Source of the DNA: Butyriboletus loyo
Lineage: Eukaryota > Basidiomycota > Agaricomycetes > Boletales > Boletaceae
Assembly (NCBI GenBank): GCA_038093515.1
Contig: JBBPSI010000296.1
Location: 1-26,657 of the forward strand
Reading direction: 5' to 3'
DNA: 26,657 nt
A program made the position numbers and the translations under genes. Of the stretch, positions 1 through 7,119 are shown in pieces. Each line of letters opens with the position of its first letter. Within the stretch, counting starts at the first letter, position 1. Below the pieces are notes generated by a model, which was given only the letters and a program-made list of their open reading frames with translations, was not told the origin of the DNA and did no database searches.

Positions 1-1412
1 CTCTTTGAACATTACTTCTTGTTGTACTATAGAACCAGAGGTTGCCGGAAAGGTACCCAAGGTTTACCATGACTATTTAGATGTGTTCTCTGAGGATGAG
101 GCAGCTAGAATTCCTGAGAGGAAACCATGGGATCACGTGATAGATCTCAAATCCGATTTCATACTGGAAAAAGAGTCGTGTCATTCCCATGTCCGATAAA
201 GAGCAAATGCGAGGTTTTGTGGAAAAAGAACTCAAAAAGGGTTGTATCAGACCATCAAAGTCACCTCAGATGGCCCCTGTGTTCTTCATCCCCAAGAAAA
301 CTGGAGATAAGTGACTCGTTATGGACTATTGATATTTAAATGATGGAACCATTAAAAACGGTTACCTGTTACCCCTGATTCCGCAGTTGATTGATTGGCT
401 GAAAGGTGCTGACATCTTCACTGCATTAGATCTCAGATGGGGATTCAATAATATTTGTATCAAAGAAGGTGATGAGTGGAAAGCGGCATTTGTAATGCCT
501 ATTGGAGCCTACGAACCCACGGTCATGTACTTCAGGCTTACCAATTCCCCTCCCACATTCCAAAACATGATGAATGACATCTTCAATAATATGTATGCCT
601 GCATCATTATTTATATTGATGACGTTATGATATTCATGAAAGGAAAAACAAAGGCCGAGCATGAGGAAAAAGTAAAAGAAGTACTCCAGCACCTTCGAGA
701 AAACAATTTATTTGTAAAACCAGAGAAATGTGTATTCTCTTTGGATAAAGTGGACTTTTTAGGTATGGTTGTATCCCGAAACAGTGTTGAAATGCAGTCA
801 AAGAAGACAGATGCCATCCGAGACTGGCCTGTGCCCTCACGTCTTAAGCAGGTTCAAGTGTTTCTGGGGTTATGCAACTATTACTGAAGATTTATTGAGG
901 GATTCTTGGAGATTGCCTGACCCCTTAACAACTTAACAAAAAAGGACACCCCTTTCAAATGGGGCTTAGACAAACAAAGAGTGTTTGACACACTAAAGAA
1001 AAAATTCACTATGGCTCCACTTTTACCCTACCCTGATTGCAACAAGGAGATGCAGGTAGAAATGGATGCCTTGGACATAGCAGTCAGAGCAGTTCTCTCC
1101 ATGAAAGGATCAGATGATCTGTGGTGACCCTGTGCCTTCTTATCACATTCCTTTGATGCTGCCAAAAGGAATTACCCTATTTATGACAAAGAATTGCTAG
1201 TAGTTATTTGTGCACTAGCAGAATGGCGCCATTACCTTATTGGTTAAGAAGGATTCAAAATCTGGACCAATCACAAAAACCTAGAATATTGGAAGAAGCC
1301 GCAAACACTGTCTGGAAGACAAGCCCGATGGCATACACTTCTTAAAGAATTCAATTACTTATTTGTTTATAAACCTGGCTCAACCAATGGCAGAGCAGAC
1401 ACATTGTCATGT
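1..1412 (+). pseudogene. Gypsy G: decayed pol fragment, linker-RT-RNase H
   Basis: This is a Ty3/Gypsy polyprotein entering from the left edge of the window. Several open stretches follow one another: the protease-RT linker (FSEDEAARIPERKPWDHVIDL), RT from about 190 to 900 with the first catalytic Asp in ALDLRWGFNN and an intact YIDD box near 610-625, then RNase H from about 1050 to 1412 (YDKELLVVICALAEWRHY, WTNHKNLEYW, ADTLS). Several in-frame stops and small frameshifts (for example near 330, 885, 918, 1125 and 1245) show it is dead. In RNase H the residue usually Asp in T-D-H-K-N-L is Asn (codon 1269-1271). Homology stops abruptly at about 1412, where an opposite-strand integrase fragment begins. 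The matching integrase half is probably element E at 18129-19715 (see findings). Confidence 0.9.
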
Positions 1413-1718
1413 CGAGCACACATAAACTAAGTCTGATAGGCTAAAAGGGCAAGCTTGGCACTTTATATTGGTATTCTGGGTTTGTTTTACTTGGACTTCA
1501 AGCACTGTGTTGTGAGCTGCCATTATGGTGTTCTTTATTTTCTGAGAAAAGGCTTGAACACTTGGGTACTTGTCATTGGATGGGTCATTCCACATGAAGG
1601 TCTGGGGTATTCATCCTGAGTTCAGGAAGAACAGTGTGTAGCCTGTTGTTTCCAATCAGGATACATTAATAGTGAACTCAATTGCTGGCAGACAGGATAC
1701 CCAATCTCTTTGATGCAG
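1413..1718 (-). pseudogene. Gypsy J: integrase core/C-terminal fragment
   Basis: Read on the minus strand, this short stretch encodes the end of a Gypsy integrase catalytic domain and the following linker: RDWVSCLPAIEFTIN, then NDKYPSVQAFSQKIKNTIM, AAHNTVLEVQVKQTQ and finally FSLSDLVYV. These are typical of the region between the DDE core and the GPY/F module in fungal Gypsy integrases. A stop near 1660 and one near 1610 break it. It ends at about 1413 exactly where the + strand RNase H of G ends. At 1719 it is cut by repeat R1. The residues that would come next (AWKLVPKYIGPY) are found at 19716 on the other strand. Family assignment is by eye. Confidence 0.72.
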
Positions 1719-2257
1719 TGTAGAGAACACATATCCTCTAGGTTGCAGTTGCTTCTCCTTCAGCCAATTTAGCACCCACATGGATTACAAACAATGACCT
1801 CACAACTCTCCTCACTTTCTTTCATCTTCTTTGCCACATTCCATCCTATTCTGATATCTCCATGGTCATCAAGATTCCATGTCAAGGCTGCATGTGTCTG
1901 GAAATTGTTCACTGGTAGGTTCCTTTCTATTTGATCTCATACTTATTATATCCAATTGACTTCTATGACACCTGCTATGATTATGTACATTCTGTCGACA
2001 ATTTCCTTAATGTTTCTACTTAGTTTTTACTTATCCTTAGTGTTTCAAGCCTTGGGAAATGCCCAGACTATAAAAGGGTTGTAACTACAACCCAAAATAC
2101 GACTTTTTGACTCTCCTGCCTCTCTGTGCAATTGTCTAGTCATCTGCTGCTCTTGTTCCTCAATCTTCTAGCAATAGCCAATGGATTCCATCTATCTTCT
2201 CACATTTCTGTGTCCTCTCCAGTCTGTTCTGCAGCAGAGACAGTCTGAAATTACAGG
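1719..2257 (+). repeat. Repeat R1 copy 1 (LTR- or promoter-like, about 539 bp)
   Basis: This stretch is a diverged direct repeat of 21770-22305. Both copies start TGTAG(A/T)GAACACATATCCTC and stay alignable throughout, sharing for example the 20-base block that starts TTCCTTTCTATTTGATC and an ATG-led segment at 2181. A TATA box (TATAAAAG, 2069-2076) lies about 110 bases before that ATG. A start with TG, an internal TATA box and insertion into integrase fragment J suggest a retroelement LTR with the start of its internal region, but I see no second LTR, no clear primer site and no target duplication. A promoter-plus-leader of an unknown element is the alternative. The 60-codon ORF at 2181-2363 is not recognisable. 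Confidence 0.7.
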
Positions 2258-2380
2258 TTTTCTATATAGGCATCAGTGGAAACAACCTTTTCTGGTGTTC
2301 CTCTTCATTGTAGAAATGATGCATGTGAGGGTGTACCAAAGGTACTCACTGATTGGTTGTTAGTGGCTTGCTGGTGTGCA
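2258..2380. other. Unassigned spacer
   Basis: Between the end of the alignable part of R1 and the Copia LTR I see no gene or repeat. It may be the continuation of R1, whose second copy is cut at the equivalent point by Gypsy C. Confidence 0.4.
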
Positions 2381-2501
2381 TGTTGCAGTGTAAGAACAAG
2401 ATTGATTAGAACTCAGATAAGCTGAGTTTGAAGTACATATATGGTCTGACTACACATGTTATGTAATCAGTATATTATATAATTCTAATATATGTTCAAC
2501 A
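2381..2501 (-). mobile_element. Copia F 3' LTR (121 bp)
   Basis: Read on the minus strand this begins TGTTGAACATATATTAG directly after a polypurine tract and ends CTGCAACA, so the ends are TGTTG...CAACA. It lies downstream of the Copia RNase H coding sequence in the expected position and orientation. At 121 bp it is short for an LTR, so the outer boundary is less certain than the inner one. No 5' LTR is visible in the window. The five bases outside (GTGCA) would be one half of the target duplication. Confidence 0.62.
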
Positions 2502-2510
2502 CTCCCCCAG
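2502..2510 (-). other. Polypurine tract of Copia F
   Basis: CTGGGGGAG on the minus strand abuts the TGTTGAAC start of the LTR. This is the usual plus-strand primer position. Confidence 0.65.
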
Positions 2511-2699
2511 CAACAATGAGATCAGTGCATAGTAATATGCACTCATGTTGTTTCAAGTATATAGGTGCTAATAAGCACACTAGGTGAGTGGCAGGTGCAG
2601 GAGATTGCACACTGTCTAATGTTATTAAGTTAACCAGTGTAAGTCAACATCAACTTGCACAGCAGTTCATATGAATTAATTTATAAAGCACTATTGTGG

Positions 2700-3413
2700 T
2701 GCATTGTAGAATACTAATCCCAATTGTGATCAGAATTGATCCAGCTTTACATGACCTAGGTTATTAGTGAACATATTGGTAGGGTTGGAAGCCCCTTTAA
2801 CAAAGTTCAACTAATCCTTCATGTACAAATTCCTGTACACCATGCCATTTGATATCAACATGTTTGTTATGTTTTTCAGTAATGGGATTGGATGCCATAA
2901 AGATGGAACCTTGGTTGTTGCTGCATATATAGTGGCTCAAAAAACTGTCATTTTAGAATAGCTGACATTCCATCAAACCTTATCCACATTACCTCATTTC
3001 TGGGCCAATAGAAGGCCAAGAGTGGGTACTTTATTTCATACACCCACTGCCTAGGGTTAGGATCAGGGGTTATTGTGTTGAGTGATATTTAATGTAAAAC
3101 ATGCAAATATGCAGACAGTTTTTTGAGCCACTGTAGGTATATAGGAGCAAGCTGATAACCAATTTCCTCAAGTAGTGAACAAATCCAAACTACTTGCTTG
3201 CTACAATCAGAGAGTGCAACATAGTCAGCTTCCATAGTGGAATAAGCTAGCTGGCTTTGTTACCAAGATTGCCAACTGAAAATACAGTTTGCTAGTTTAA
3301 TAAACCAGCCAGTCTGAGAGCAACATGAGTTGGGGTCAGAAGCCCAATCTGAATCAGTATCAGCAATCAAGCTAGATTTTGAACTACCATCATATACAAG
3401 GGAATAATAATGT
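2700..3413 (-). pseudogene. Copia F: RNase H and C-terminal end of pol
   Basis: On the minus strand this encodes the C-terminal RNase H of a Ty1/Copia polyprotein: YSLVYDGSSKSSLIADTDSDWASDP, SQTGWFIKL, TMEADYVALSDCSKQVVWICSLLEE, then NNQGSIFMASNPITEKHNKH (one H(I/V)D block) and the final VHEGLVEL. A stop or frameshift lies in the SW-QSQLA stretch, and another after VHEGLVEL. The reading frame is split by a 204-bp MITE at 2930-3133; deleting it with one TA restores the frame cleanly. The upstream part continues at 10553-10637 on the far side of Gypsy A, which split the gene at the codons for HGT/HYYS. Confidence 0.85.
2930..3133. mobile_element. 204-bp MITE of the Tc1-1 family
   Basis: Its ends are AGTGGCTCAAAAAACTGTC and its inverse, flanked by TA on both sides (2928-2929 and 3134-3135). 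The body matches the 212-bp terminal inverted repeat of Tc1-1 (11149-11360 and 12527-12738). It has no coding capacity and must be moved by a Tc1 transposase in trans. It interrupts Copia F. Its left end joins a terminal motif to the TIR body at a CTGTC repeat, as expected for an internal-deletion derivative of a full element. Confidence 0.88.
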
Positions 3414-3418
3414 GTCCC
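3414..3418. repeat. Target-site duplication of Gypsy A, left copy (GTCCC)
   Basis: GTCCC here is repeated exactly at 10548-10552, immediately outside the other LTR. Confidence 0.93.
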
Positions 3419-3846
3419 TGTTACGCTGGGCGCTAACAACTAGAACAGCGAGGAGGCACTCTGGAGTGGCCTCAGGACTCGGGAGACGATTCTCAGGCTG
3501 GGTCTCAGACTATGTCTTAGTGCGCACACTAAGAGTCTGGAGGAGAACTAATTGCTAGCAGGTGACTGCGTAGAACTAGATACTGTACATGGTATAAAGG
3601 CTGGGTCTTTATACTACTGGGGTCTGCGCACAGACCATGTCCCTAATTGAGCCGCGAGAAGGGAAAGTACAAACGGGGAAGAGATACTCTAGAACATTCT
3701 GGAGTATGAAGGAAAGTGCGTCCGTGCGCGGGAAGTGGTGACTAAGCTAGAACAGTTGGTACCGTTCAAAGGGAACTAGCTGTAAGCTAGGCGAATGAAG
3801 TAGTCCAAGTGGTAGTGGATGGAAAAAGTATACCACTACCGTAACA
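3419..3846 (-). repeat. Gypsy A 3' LTR
   Basis: It is 428 bp, matched end to end by 10120-10547 with 6 substitutions and no gaps by eye. All six are transitions and five fall in CpG/CpA or CpG/TpG pairs. Confidence 0.96.
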
Positions 3847-3859
3847 TTACCCCCTTCCC
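3847..3859 (-). other. Polypurine tract of Gypsy A
   Basis: GGGAAGGGGGTAA on the minus strand ends directly at the TGTTACGG start of the 3' LTR. Confidence 0.85.
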
Positions 3860-3897
3860 ATGGTGGAGACTCCGACTCCACAACTTGAAAACTCCCT

Positions 3898-5169
3898 TCA
3901 TTGAGACGCTCCCTCGTTGAAGTCGTAGTCGTAAGGATCGTCGGCAGGGAGGTCCGCCCATGCGTCGTCCCGGAACATGCAGTTGGCGATGATGTGGCCA
4001 ACGGCGCTGCATAGGCTGCAGGTGCACTCTGGACAAAACTCCTGTATATGACCAGGGGCGATCCGATGACAGAAGGGGCACATATAGTTGGGGCACTCCC
4101 TGCGAAAGTGGCCAACGGTCCCGCACTCGAAGCAGAGCTGCGGGCGGACGAGGCAAGGTCGAGCAGGGCCCGGGCTGGGACCAGGGGATCGATTGTCGAT
4201 GATGATAGGGGAATTACGAGTGCCCTGACCAGTGAGGTAGGGGGGTAGGGGTCCGTAGGAAGAGTCATTAGAGCTACCAGCTGCGGCGGCAGGGGTAGTG
4301 GCACGAGGGATGAGTTGGATGGAGGGGGTTCCTCGTCGAGTGGACGGTTGGGGGGTGACGGAGCAGACGGCTCGGTTGGCAATTCTGCGTCCTGCAGCGG
4401 TGAGAGTGACTGACCCGGGGATGGCTCCGACCTGGAGTAACGCCTGGCGAGGTTGGCGACGCACTGTGCGAGGTGGTAAGGGGGAGTGTCGACGAGCGAC
4501 CTGGGGTTCGTCGACGTCGGTCCGAAAGGACTCCAGGGACTCTCCTGTCATCTCACGAGACGAGTCTGCTACCAGTGTGGTTGCAGGCGATTCTCGAGTG
4601 GATGGCGCTGGAACAGGTACAGGCGAAGGAGATCTTGCCGGGGGAGGACGAGGCACTGGATTGGGGCCGCGAGCCATGGGGCGGAGGTAGCCGATGCGGT
4701 CGGCGGAGTGAAGGTAGAATTGCCGCTCCCTAGGAGCAAGTGTGATGAGGATAGGACGGAGGACTGGGGCCAGAATACCTGGCAAAAGTTGATCAACCAC
4801 GTAGCCGAAGCCTTCAGCGTGGAGGATGTCGAGGGTGTATCCCCTAGCCTCCATCAAGGAGGACTCAAGGGCGGCGGCATAGACGGGGGGTTGGTTGTCT
4901 GGACACAGACGGGTATGGACGGTGCGGGCGAGGGCGTAGGAGCGGTAGAGGGAAGCGAGGGTACGGAGGACATAGTCCCCGGTGAAGTCCATACGCTGTT
5001 CCAAAGCGTAGGTGGCGACGGGATTTTCTAAAACAGCGGCGTAGAGCACACGGCGAGACGACACTGGAAGGCGGGAAGAGCGAACAGGGGGTTGAGGCGG
5101 AAGAGGGAGGTTCTCATTGTTGTTGTCAGCGGCAGAAGAGGCGTTGTTTTCGACTGGGGAGATGGACAT
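3898..5169 (-). CDS. Gypsy A ORF3: triple zinc-knuckle protein of unknown role
   Basis: This 423-residue ORF fills the space between integrase and the polypurine tract, where env-like genes sit in other elements, but it has no signal peptide or membrane segment. Residues about 1-35 are polar and proline-rich. Residues about 38-165 look like a compact, mostly helical domain (VLYAAVLENPVATYALEQ, VLRTLASLYRSYALA, YVVDQLLPGILAPVLRPI). A Pro/Ser/Arg-rich linker follows to about residue 345. Residues 346-397 hold three tandem knuckles: CX2CX4HX4C, CX2CX6HX4C and CX2CX4HX4C; the tail is acidic. It starts AAAATG, four codons after the pol TAA and in the same frame, so reinitiation or readthrough could express it. 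The layout resembles a second Gag-like nucleic-acid-binding protein. Function is inference; the intact frame suggests selection until recently. Confidence 0.82.
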   Translation of the reverse strand: MSISPVENNASSAADNNNENLPLPPQPPVRSSRLPVSSRRVLYAAVLENPVATYALEQRMDFTGDYVLRTLASLYRSYALARTVHTRLCPDNQPPVYAAALESSLMEARGYTLDILHAEGFGYVVDQLLPGILAPVLRPILITLAPRERQFYLHSADRIGYLRPMARGPNPVPRPPPARSPSPVPVPAPSTRESPATTLVADSSREMTGESLESFRTDVDEPQVARRHSPLPPRTVRRQPRQALLQVGAIPGSVTLTAAGRRIANRAVCSVTPQPSTRRGTPSIQLIPRATTPAAAAGSSNDSSYGPLPPYLTGQGTRNSPIIIDNRSPGPSPGPARPCLVRPQLCFECGTVGHFRRECPNYMCPFCHRIAPGHIQEFCPECTCSLCSAVGHIIANCMFRDDAWADLPADDPYDYDFNEGASQ

Positions 5170-5178
5170 TTTCGAGTG

Positions 5179-7119
5179 TTACTGCGAAGATGGGGAGGGA
5201 AAGTCCTTGGGGTGGCGCAGCTTATAAGCCTTGAGCAAGGCCTGCGCATGGACCAGGTTCCCGTTTGGTTCCCAGGTGTTCTCAGCTGCGGAGTATCCTT
5301 TCCAGGACACAAGGAATTGACGGCGTCCCTTCGAGCCGCGATGGGACAAGATCCGATCGATCTCGTACTCTTCATCTCTGTCTATTTCTTCCGGAGGAGG
5401 GTTTGTGAAATTCGGACCATGTTCCGCAGTTTCACGATAAGGAGTCAGGAGGGATGCATGGAAGACGTCATGGATCTTCCAGGTCGGTGGTAGTCGGAGC
5501 CTGTACGCCACAGGGGAGATGACTTGTGCGATTTCGAACGGACCTTCCCGTCTAGGGGTGAGCTTCTTTGACGGGTACCTGAGTTGAAGGTTGCGTCCTT
5601 CGAGCCAAACCTTATCCCCAGTCTTCCATGGATGGAACTTGGAAGAGATTCGTTCCTTCATCAATCGCCGTGCCTTTTCGTGGGCTTCCAGGGCCTCCGT
5701 TCGGGCTCCCGTGAGTTCCGAGAGTCTAGACTCGAGGGCAGGGAGGAAAGTCTTTCCGATTGGAGGATAAGACCTCGGCTCATACCCGACCATCAGGGAG
5801 AAGGGGGTCACATTGGTTGACGAGTGGGTCATGGAGTTGTGGGAGAATTCGGCCATAGGGAGTAGTTCGGCCCATCGTTCTGGGTGACCGTCGCAGAAGA
5901 TCCGTAGATATGTTTCTAGTTCTTGGTTGACTCGTTCTGTTTCGCCATCGGTCTGTGGGTGATACACGGAGGAGAGGGCGAGGTCGTAATCGAGGAGTCT
6001 TGCGAGTTCTCTAGCAAAAGCGGATGCGAACTGTGGGCCTCTGTCAGAGATGCAGTGGGAGTGTAGGCTGAATCGAAGGAAGACAGTTTTGAAGAATAAT
6101 CTGGCGACTCCTGCTGCGTCGATATCTTTGTTGCAAGGGGAATAAATTACCCCCTTCGTAAGCCCATGGTCTACCACGACCATGACTGAATCATATCCTA
6201 AAGACGGAGGAAGCCTGGTGATGAGATCAACCGAGACTTGCTCGAAGGGACGAGAGGCCACGCTGGCCAGCGGAGTGAGGGGAGGAATGGTGGGGTGGGT
6301 ATTAACCTTGTGCGCCTGACAGACAGCGCAGCCAGAAACAAAACGGCGGACCAAATTAGCCATCCCTGGCCACCAATAATCCCGTTGTACTAGGTTCTGG
6401 GTGCAGAAGATGCCACCGTGACCTCCAGCGGGACTTTCGTGCAAGGATTGGATGAGGTCGACTCGTGCCTCCTCAGGGATGTAGCGCTTCTTATGGAAAT
6501 ACAGCTCTTTGCCGTCGAAGTCCCAATCACCAGCATTCATTTTGGGGAAGAGGGGCGAATCTTCGTAAAGAGGCTGCATGCACCGTTTGATCATGGGGTC
6601 GCTGGGGGTTGAAGCGGTGATCTTTTCTGCAAGTGCGACATCAATTTTCCTGGCGAACAGGTTCTCGGGGAGAATGGTGACCTCCTGGTTGTCGGCGGAG
6701 GTGTCAACGTCATCTTGTCGGGATAGGGCATCTGCAGGGCCCATCTGAGTCCCGGGAATGTGGTGGAAATGCAGGTCGAAATCCTGCAAGAACATTAGCC
6801 AACAAGCTTGTCGGCGAGACAACTTGTTTGGTTGGCAGAAATATGTGAGATTCTTATGGTTGGTGAGAATCTCGACCTGGTGACCAGTACCTCGCAGGTA
6901 GTGTCGCCATTCTTCTAATGCGTGAATGACCGCGAGCAGTTCACGATCATAGATATCATAGTTGCGCTCAGCCGGTGAGAGCGTCTTTGAGAGGTAGGCA
7001 CAGGGGTGGAGATCCCCATTGATGTCCTTCTGCATAAGTACCGCTCTGGTAGCAGTAAGCGAGGCGTCCGTCATAACGGCGAATGGTTTCGTGACATCAG
7101 GCATGGAGAGGATGGGTTG
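5179..7119 (-). CDS. pol: Gypsy A pol part 2: RNase H, integrase, chromodomain
   Basis: The frame is open from the codon after the TGA at 7120-7122; the first ATG is at 7104, giving 641 residues. RNase H comes first (FAVMTDAS, YDRELLAVIHALEEWRHY, LTNHKNLTYF, ADALSRQDD), with Asn where the third acidic residue is usual (codon 6859-6861). The integrase zinc finger (H-x-H ... CAVCQ) follows, then the DDE core with Asp in SVDLITRLPP, Asp in ISDRGPQF and Glu in VNQELETYL. Next come the GPY/F-type module (REGPFEIAQV ... HDVFHASLL) and a C-terminal chromodomain (YEIDRILSHRGSKGRRQFLVSWKGY broken here as YEIDRILSH and FLVSWKGYSAAENTWEP). The chromodomain is expected to direct integration to marked chromatin. 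The integrase itself looks intact. Confidence 0.93.
   Translation of the reverse strand, partial: QPILSMPDVTKPFAVMTDASLTATRAVLMQKDINGDLHPCAYLSKTLSPAERNYDIYDRELLAVIHALEEWRHYLRGTGHQVEILTNHKNLTYFCQPNKLSRRQACWLMFLQDFDLHFHHIPGTQMGPADALSRQDDVDTSADNQEVTILPENLFARKIDVALAEKITASTPSDPMIKRCMQPLYEDSPLFPKMNAGDWDFDGKELYFHKKRYIPEEARVDLIQSLHESPAGGHGGIFCTQNLVQRDYWWPGMANLVRRFVSGCAVCQAHKVNTHPTIPPLTPLASVASRPFEQVSVDLITRLPPSLGYDSVMVVVDHGLTKGVIYSPCNKDIDAAGVARLFFKTVFLRFSLHSHCISDRGPQFASAFARELARLLDYDLALSSVYHPQTDGETERVNQELETYLRIFCDGHPERWAELLPMAEFSHNSMTHSSTNVTPFSLMVGYEPRSYPPIGKTFLPALESRLSELTGARTEALEAHEKARRLMKERISSKFHPWKTGDKVWLEGRNLQLRYPSKKLTPRREGPFEIAQVISPVAYRLRLPPTWKIHDVFHASLLTPYRETAEHGPNFTNPPPEEIDRDEEYEIDRILSHRGSKGRRQFLVSWKGYSAAENTWEPNGNLVHAQALLKAYKLRHPKDFPSPSSQ

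Noticed and set aside
3747..4382. 211-codon minus-strand ORF overlapping the C-terminal part of ORF3 and running into the LTR
   Set aside because: It is out of frame with ORF3, compositionally biased (Pro/Ser/Thr/Ala) and lacks motifs. The zinc knuckles are in the ORF3 frame.
4486..5031. 181-codon + strand ORF (and others such as 4298-4690, 5092-5493, 8889-9248) inside Gypsy A
   Set aside because: They are antisense to ORF3, pol or gag, which carry clear domains. High G/C content makes long shadow frames likely.
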